A stretch of 64,000 nucleotides of DNA from contig CM073201.1 of NCBI GenBank assembly GCA_037042915.1, positions 1,860,001 to 1,924,000 of the forward strand. Direction: 5' to 3'. The notes below the pieces were generated by a model, which worked only from the letters and a program-made list of their open reading frames with translations, was not told the origin of the DNA and did not search any database. Shown here in pieces: positions 55,667-64,000 of the stretch (within the stretch, counting starts at the first letter, position 1; each line of letters starts with the position of its first letter). A program made the position numbers and the translations under genes. Source of the DNA: Auricularia sp. M13. Taxonomy: Eukaryota > Basidiomycota > Agaricomycetes > Auriculariales > Auriculariaceae.

Positions 55667-57662
55667 TGCCCTCTGAACAGTGCGTCGAGCGTGTCACGAG
55701 TGTCGGAGTCTGATCCTTGTGCAGCAGACGCCCCACCCTGCCGTCCATCCGCGAGATGCTAGGAGGTCGGCCGCCGTCGTTCGTCGCCTCGAACCAGCCG
55801 TCTCACACGCTGGCTGCAGACTCCCTGCCCGCCGGCGCGAAGCCGCCGCCGCCGCCGCCGCCGTTCGCGCTCGCGGAGCTGCACGACTCGCTCGTGTACG
55901 ACGCGCATCCGCAGCACGACGTCGTCGTAGTCCCTCCGCGGGCGCAGTCGTCGCGTGGCGTGTCGCCGCCGGACAGCCCCGAGTCCAGCATTTCGAGCCA
56001 CGTAAGCAAAGAATTTTCCGCCGTTCGGTATTGCCTATTGTCTGAACTAAATTTTGACAGTACTCGTCGAGCACGTCTGACTGGACGCCGCCGTCGTCTG
56101 CCTCGCACGCAGACGGCGGGTACGTCAAGATGAGCGCGGTGGAAGCTGTCGACTTGTCCTCGTTCCGCCTGCGTGCGGAGGCCGGTGAGTGTGATCTGCG
56201 CGTCGATCATGCGAGTCCCTGACTGGGGATTGCTGCAGAAACCGCAGCACCCGGCCTCGCCCACGCCCCGTCTCGGCCTTCGCTGCTGGGTCTTGCGCAG
56301 GCCGCAGCATCCGCCTGGGCGCAGCAGCCCACCGTCCTCACAGACCAGAGACGCCACACCGTCGACGCCAGCGCACGCCGCCGATCGCATGCCGGTCCGC
56401 CCGCGACTGAGACGCGCTACCGCAATAGGCTGCTGCACCACCCAGACCTCCACAAGCCGATCCAGCATGCCCGCACCGCGTCCCTGCCAGACTTCACTCC
56501 AATCCCTGCGGCCCAGCACCCGCTGAGATCGGCGCCTTATCCGCAGGCCCAACCAGATGCTCGTGGCCCGTCGATCTCTGTTGCTATAAACGTTCATCCA
56601 TCCCCGCCCTCTCCCACGCTCGAAACTGCGCGGCCTCGCGCCCGCGCGCCGGCTCTCGTCGACAGCTCCTCTGCCCTGCGCATACAGCCACGCTCTTCTC
56701 TGACTGCGCACGAGCTCAGGCGGGATAACACGGAAATTATCAGGTACAAGGACGTGAACGGCAAAATCGCGACCACAGCCTCGAAAGCCTCCTCCGGGAA
56801 ATACGGCTGCACATTCTGCCCCAAACGTTTCAATCGTCCCAGCAGCCTTAAGGTACCCTTCTACCGCTGTGAAGCCGGACGGGTTGCTCACAACACGCGC
56901 CCCTGCAGATCCATTTGAATACGCATACCGGCGAGAAGCGTGAGTGCAATTCTCGTCACTGAATCTAGGCCGCGTGCTTACGGCTCCTCAGCATATCAGT
57001 GTCCCGTGCCTGGATGTGGACGTCATTTCAGCGTCATGAGCAACATGCGGAGGCATCAGCGCAACTCGCACAACACTGACGATATCCGTGAGTCTCGCAC
57101 TCACACGGTGCTATTTCCACTCTGACATGGTTCATACCTCAACAGCTTCGTCGGGCCCACACCTGCACGACATGTCCGAAGAAGGTCCGGAGGCGGGCAT
57201 GGATACTGATGACGATCTCCCATCCCGCCCGTCAACCAGCGGATCCTACGCCTCTCGTCTTCCATACAATGGACGCAGCTCTGGGCCTAACAGGGAAGCG
57301 GTATCGACACCGCCTGTCTCTCTGCACATGCCCTCGTCACAGTTTGCTCGCCTCCCTCACTACGAAGACGCTATCCACCCTATGGTCTCGACCGGTCAAC
57401 GAGTACTACAACGCCAGCATGCGTAGCATGTTTTATCGGGTCACTCTCTCACTGCTGAGCCGGACGTGCCATTCTTGAGCGCTGCTTCCATCCCTAGAAC
57501 TGTACTACGATCTTGTCTCTTCCGCCTGCCTTCCTGGGCTCCGAGCTTTGCCACGCGTTGTATCCGCATGCCGCCGACCCTTACTGTCGTCATCCTCCAC
57601 CTCCCAAGGGCTCCCCCGATTATACACGCCGCGCGGCGTCCATGCACAAATATGAGATCTGA
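55667..57662 (+). CDS. C2H2 zinc finger transcription factor (two fingers)
   Basis: The small first exon (MPSE...) splices at gtgcgt to RRPTLPSIREMLGGRPPSF (SIREML motif). A low-complexity region with a proline run (PPPPPPPFALAEL) and SPPDSPESS precedes a disordered, Q/P/R-rich centre. The DNA-binding part reads YGCTFCPKRFNRPSSLK (finger 1, near 56800-56855), an intron, IHLNTHTGEK, then YQCPVPGCGRHFSVMSNMRRHQRNSH (finger 2, 56992-57072). Residues Cys/Cys/His/His are intact in both. After further introns a P/S-rich tail follows. The final exon, joined at CGA|GTACTA...CCTAG, encodes PHAADPYCRHPPPPKGSPDYTRR and stops at 57662; without that intron the ORF stops at 57426. Targets are unknown; this arrangement (two fingers near the C-terminus) is common in basidiomycetes. 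Confidence 0.82.
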
Positions 57663-58118
57663 CCATCGGGCAGATGCCACTCCATGTGCGGACACAGTCG
57701 AGGGTCGAATCACTCATCAGACGATTACCACGGGCTCGGGAGCTGCGGTCTATCGAGATTGCAATGCGCTCGGCACGCCCTGCGCGTGGATGATCGACAG
57801 TTCCCTGGGCGTCTCGGAGCGCCGGACAGGCGATATGGGTGACATCCATATTGCTCCAGGTGTTTCTGCCCATCCCCGGGCTATTTATGCTGTAATTACT
57901 ATGGAAGACGGTTTGCTTGTACTGCGTTTGTGTAGCCTCTTTCTTCTCCGTTTCGCGCTGTGTTTACCGCTCGCATGTCGCATTTGTATCATGGTTTACA
58001 GCAATACCACCCATGCCCCCGAGTTTTTTCCCACCCCAGAACCGTGTGTGAGAACGATTGCCCGAGGTCACCGCTGTTGGATATGCACCATCAGGATCAT
58101 CATAAGCGGTGATCCCTG
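57663..58118. other. Intergenic region left of foldback element
   Basis: Sequence after the C2H2 gene stop. A long open frame (57466-58155) crosses it and the left arm of the foldback element but overlaps the C2H2 gene's last exon in another frame, so it looks accidental. A 17-bp perfect palindrome (GTGATCCCTGGGATCAC) sits at about 58109-58125, overlapping the start of the left arm. Confidence 0.45.
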
Positions 58119-58469
58119 GGATCACCCAGGGGGCATCCCGGATAGCGCGCCGTGATATCACGTCCCCCACCTCGGTCGTGGGAAAATCAAATGTTTGGCT
58201 TGTGCGGCTTCGCGGCATCGACGAAAACGGAATGCACCTGCTATTGCGAAACCTTTCTTCGGCCAGTATGGGGCCTGCTGAGCACTGAGATCCATATCTT
58301 AGACATCTTTTGCGAACTCCCACGCAAAAAATTGGGTTTCCAGAGGTTCAGTCGAATACAACGGCTCAGAGCGCCCAGTGGCTGTGAAACCAAACATTTG
58401 ATTTTCCCACGACCGAGGTGGGGGACGTGATATCACGGCGCGCTATCCGGGATGCCCCCTGGGTGATCC
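58119..58469. mobile_element. Foldback / MITE-like element with identical 80-bp inverted arms
   Basis: The left arm 58119-58198 and right arm 58390-58469 are inverted copies of 80 bp with no mismatch in my hand alignment. The terminal sequence is GGATCACCCAGGGGGCATCC. The loop is 191 bp (58199-58389) and non-coding. Beyond the perfect arms the flanks retain a partly similar inverted stretch (ATCATCA...GGATCACCC), so the true element may be slightly longer. No clear target duplication was found. The right end is 137 bp upstream of the capping triphosphatase start codon. Confidence 0.8.
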
Positions 58470-58606
58470 TACCTGTGATGATTCCCAGATTTTCACGATT
58501 TTCACTCACGTCGGAACCGCGCCGAAGCCCGCGGAGGCTTTGTTGGAACTCCGTTTGAACCCGCCGCCACTATGCCCGAACATGGCCCCGAGGACGGCGG
58601 CCGAGG

Positions 58607-59709
58607 ATGAAACGGCAGCGCTTCTCGCCGTCTGCGTTGGACTACACCGCGGTAGACGACGAGGCGCGGCCGAGGTCCAGCAGCGCACGCGCGCTGGGTG
58701 GCGCGCTCGAGCCGTCGATATTGAATGCAGAGCCCTTTGACGAGGTCATGCGCTTCATCGCCGACTGGATATACGACACCGCGGCCGGCCATTCAAACGT
58801 CGAGATAGAGGCCAAGATCGGCATCCTCAAGGAGAAAGGCGGCGACCAGCGCGTTTCGCTGCCCGTTCTGACCGAGACCAGTGAGCGTGTGGCGTCCTGC
58901 ACCTGCGAGCTTTCTGACCGGGCCCTTAGTCCTCGCTCCTAGTTTTGATCGCGTCAGATTCGAGTCTGATATGCCCCTCGTGAGTCACGCGCATGGCACG
59001 CACGCGTTTGGGCGGCGCTGACGCGTCAGGTCGCGTCGGCAGGCACAGCACCGGCAGTTCAACGCGATGCTGAACCAGCTGCTCGAGACGTACGGCAAAC
59101 CAGACTACCCCTACGCGCGCATTCGCTACAAGCACATGCGCCTCGTGGACTCGTTCTACTCCGTGGGCGGCGACAAGGTCCGCGTCAGTCGCGACGCCGA
59201 AACGAACAAAGTAGTCCTCTGCGTCGCCAAGCGACGATTAGGCGACCTCAATATCTTATGTCCGAATTCGCACGCAGACTGGCGTGTGAGCATAAATGTG
59301 GAAGAGCCAAGTTGGTGATGCCGTGGCTGCCTTAGAAACACGCTTACGCCTGCATAGTCCACGAAATACCCACGGGCATTGAGCAATACCAGCGACGCAA
59401 GGACCGCATCGAATATACGCATCAATCCTTTCATATCGACCTGACGCAAGTCAGGTCCTTTGGCCCTGGAGTACGTCCCAGACTTTGCACCCAATGCCCA
59501 CGTTGCCGCTTACCACACTCGCGTGTCAGGGTAAAGATCAGCCAATTCATGAGCTCGAAATTGAATTCGCCCAACCGGCGGAACTCATGCGCCTGGCTGC
59601 CTTTCGCGCCGACCGCTCGCACCCCGACTGTGATGGTTTCGACGAACTTGTCCGCGTCTTCGTCAACAACTGCAGGCTCATGATTCGCAATGTCTCTGCA
59701 TGGGATTGA
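58607..59709 (+). CDS. CET1: mRNA-capping enzyme RNA 5'-triphosphatase (Cet1-type, beta subunit)
   Basis: This protein removes the gamma phosphate from nascent pre-mRNA, the first step in cap formation. The start MKRQRFSPSALDYTAVDDEAR leads to a short disordered region, then FDEVMRFIADWIYDTAAG and the first tunnel strand VEIEAKIGILKEK (EIE metal motif, about 58798-58830). After introns come the FDRVRFESDM segment, MLNQLLETYGKPDYPYARIRYKHMRLVDSFYSVGGDKVRVSRDAETNKVV in parts, and the KDRIEYTHQSFHIDLTQV block (about 59398-59450). The second metal motif HELEIEF is around 59548-59568. It ends CRLMIRNVSAWD. The catalytic tunnel residues visible (Glu pairs, Lys, Arg) are intact. Size, about 310 residues, is at the short end of the family but fits basidiomycete forms. 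A foldback element lies in its presumed promoter. Confidence 0.88.
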
Positions 59710-60227
59710 CCGGGCATAGCCACACTCTTGCACAACGATTTCCCGATCTAGTCAGGGGAATCCCGTTGCACAAACCAGCGTCGATCCTATGATCGAAGGA
59801 TCGGTGCCCTCGTCGCTATGGCGCTTGCGACGCCTCTTGCTGTGCATATCTTTCGCCGGTCTGCTTCTTGTCGATGCTGTAGAGTGTGTACCGTGCTGCG
59901 ATCCTGACGCCTGACGGTGAGTTCCACCAAACGACCCAGTTCCCTGTCAGCATCCTGCTGGCATCATCATGTGTAGCAATGCGAAGTCTCATGGATCATC
60001 TTACCTTCCACCGCAATAGACGTATAATTCAACGTGTTCCGACATTACCTGGGTATGAGTCGTCGTACATAGGTCGTGAGTGTAGTAGAGCCGATACAAA
60101 GTATGAAGCGAACGAGACAACCGTGCAACAAACATGCTAGGCAATTACTGTTAAAACATCGGGGAGACGAAGGGATCCGAGGCAAGAGTCAGATGATCAC
60201 AAAACAGAGAATAGACACTCCTGCGAT
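59710..60227. other. Intergenic region between convergent genes
   Basis: The 518 bp between the capping triphosphatase stop and the kinase stop presumably holds both 3' UTRs. A frame at 59886-60140 has no recognisable motif. Confidence 0.45.
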
Positions 60228-63960
<3,733 letters not shown>

Positions 63961-64000
63961 CTAGGTGATATTGGACGGATATGGGATATGGTGTCAAGAT

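Noticed and set aside
57466-58155. Plus-strand open frame of 229 codons
   Set aside because: It overlaps the last exon of the C2H2 gene in another frame and ends inside the foldback element's arm. It has no conserved motif.

Overview
The window is a 64 kb piece of a gene-dense fungal nuclear genome, almost certainly from an Agaricomycete-type basidiomycete. The reasons are many very short introns (mostly 43-60 nt, GT-AG with a few GC-AG), moderately GC-rich coding sequence, short intergenic gaps, and a gene set of ordinary fungal type (Cdc24 with a C-terminal PB1 domain, a bifunctional Thi6, a Pex23-family peroxin, an Aim41 homologue, an F-box/LRR protein and a Cet1-type RNA triphosphatase). 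I place 26 protein genes. Nearly all are multi-exon, so each coordinate pair is the outer CDS span. Exon joins were worked out by reading splice sites and protein family patterns by eye.

Layout. 0.1-9 kb: Noc2 ribosome-biogenesis factor, an MFS transporter, a TMEM135-like membrane protein and an FCP1/NIF-like HAD protein. 9.7-17 kb: divergent CDC24 (Rho-type GEF) and a BRCT plus Rap1-type Myb protein. 17-17.6 kb: a foldback (MITE-like) element. 18-30 kb: a PhyH dioxygenase, THI6, a TPR/SET protein, GPI mannosyltransferase 2, a Pex23-like peroxin and an isoaspartyl peptidase/asparaginase. 30.8-40 kb: queuosine salvage glycosylase, a membrane-anchored YtcJ-type amidohydrolase and an Rdh54/Rad54B SNF2 translocase. 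40-46 kb: an unassigned coiled-coil protein, divergent AIM41/YqeY and an F-box protein. 45.6-55 kb: Rrp1/Nop52, a multipass RING E3, SPO11 and a GTPBP1-type GTPase. 55.6-64 kb: a two-finger C2H2 factor, a second foldback element with identical arms, the mRNA-capping RNA triphosphatase, and an NDR-type AGC kinase that appears to carry a CRIB motif and runs off the right edge.

There is no biosynthetic or defence cluster. Gene order looks like ordinary housekeeping content. Thematic neighbours are loose: two nucleolar factors (Noc2, Rrp1), two meiotic/recombination proteins (Rdh54, Spo11), and two polarity-type regulators (Cdc24; CRIB-NDR kinase).

The most noteworthy items are two unrelated foldback elements, the predicted CRIB-NDR kinase fusion, a PhyH protein lacking the distal iron-binding histidine, a Rap1-like protein with three Myb-type repeats, and two genes (THI6, F-box) with apparent single-base frame breaks. 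I did not find a convincing new multi-gene system.
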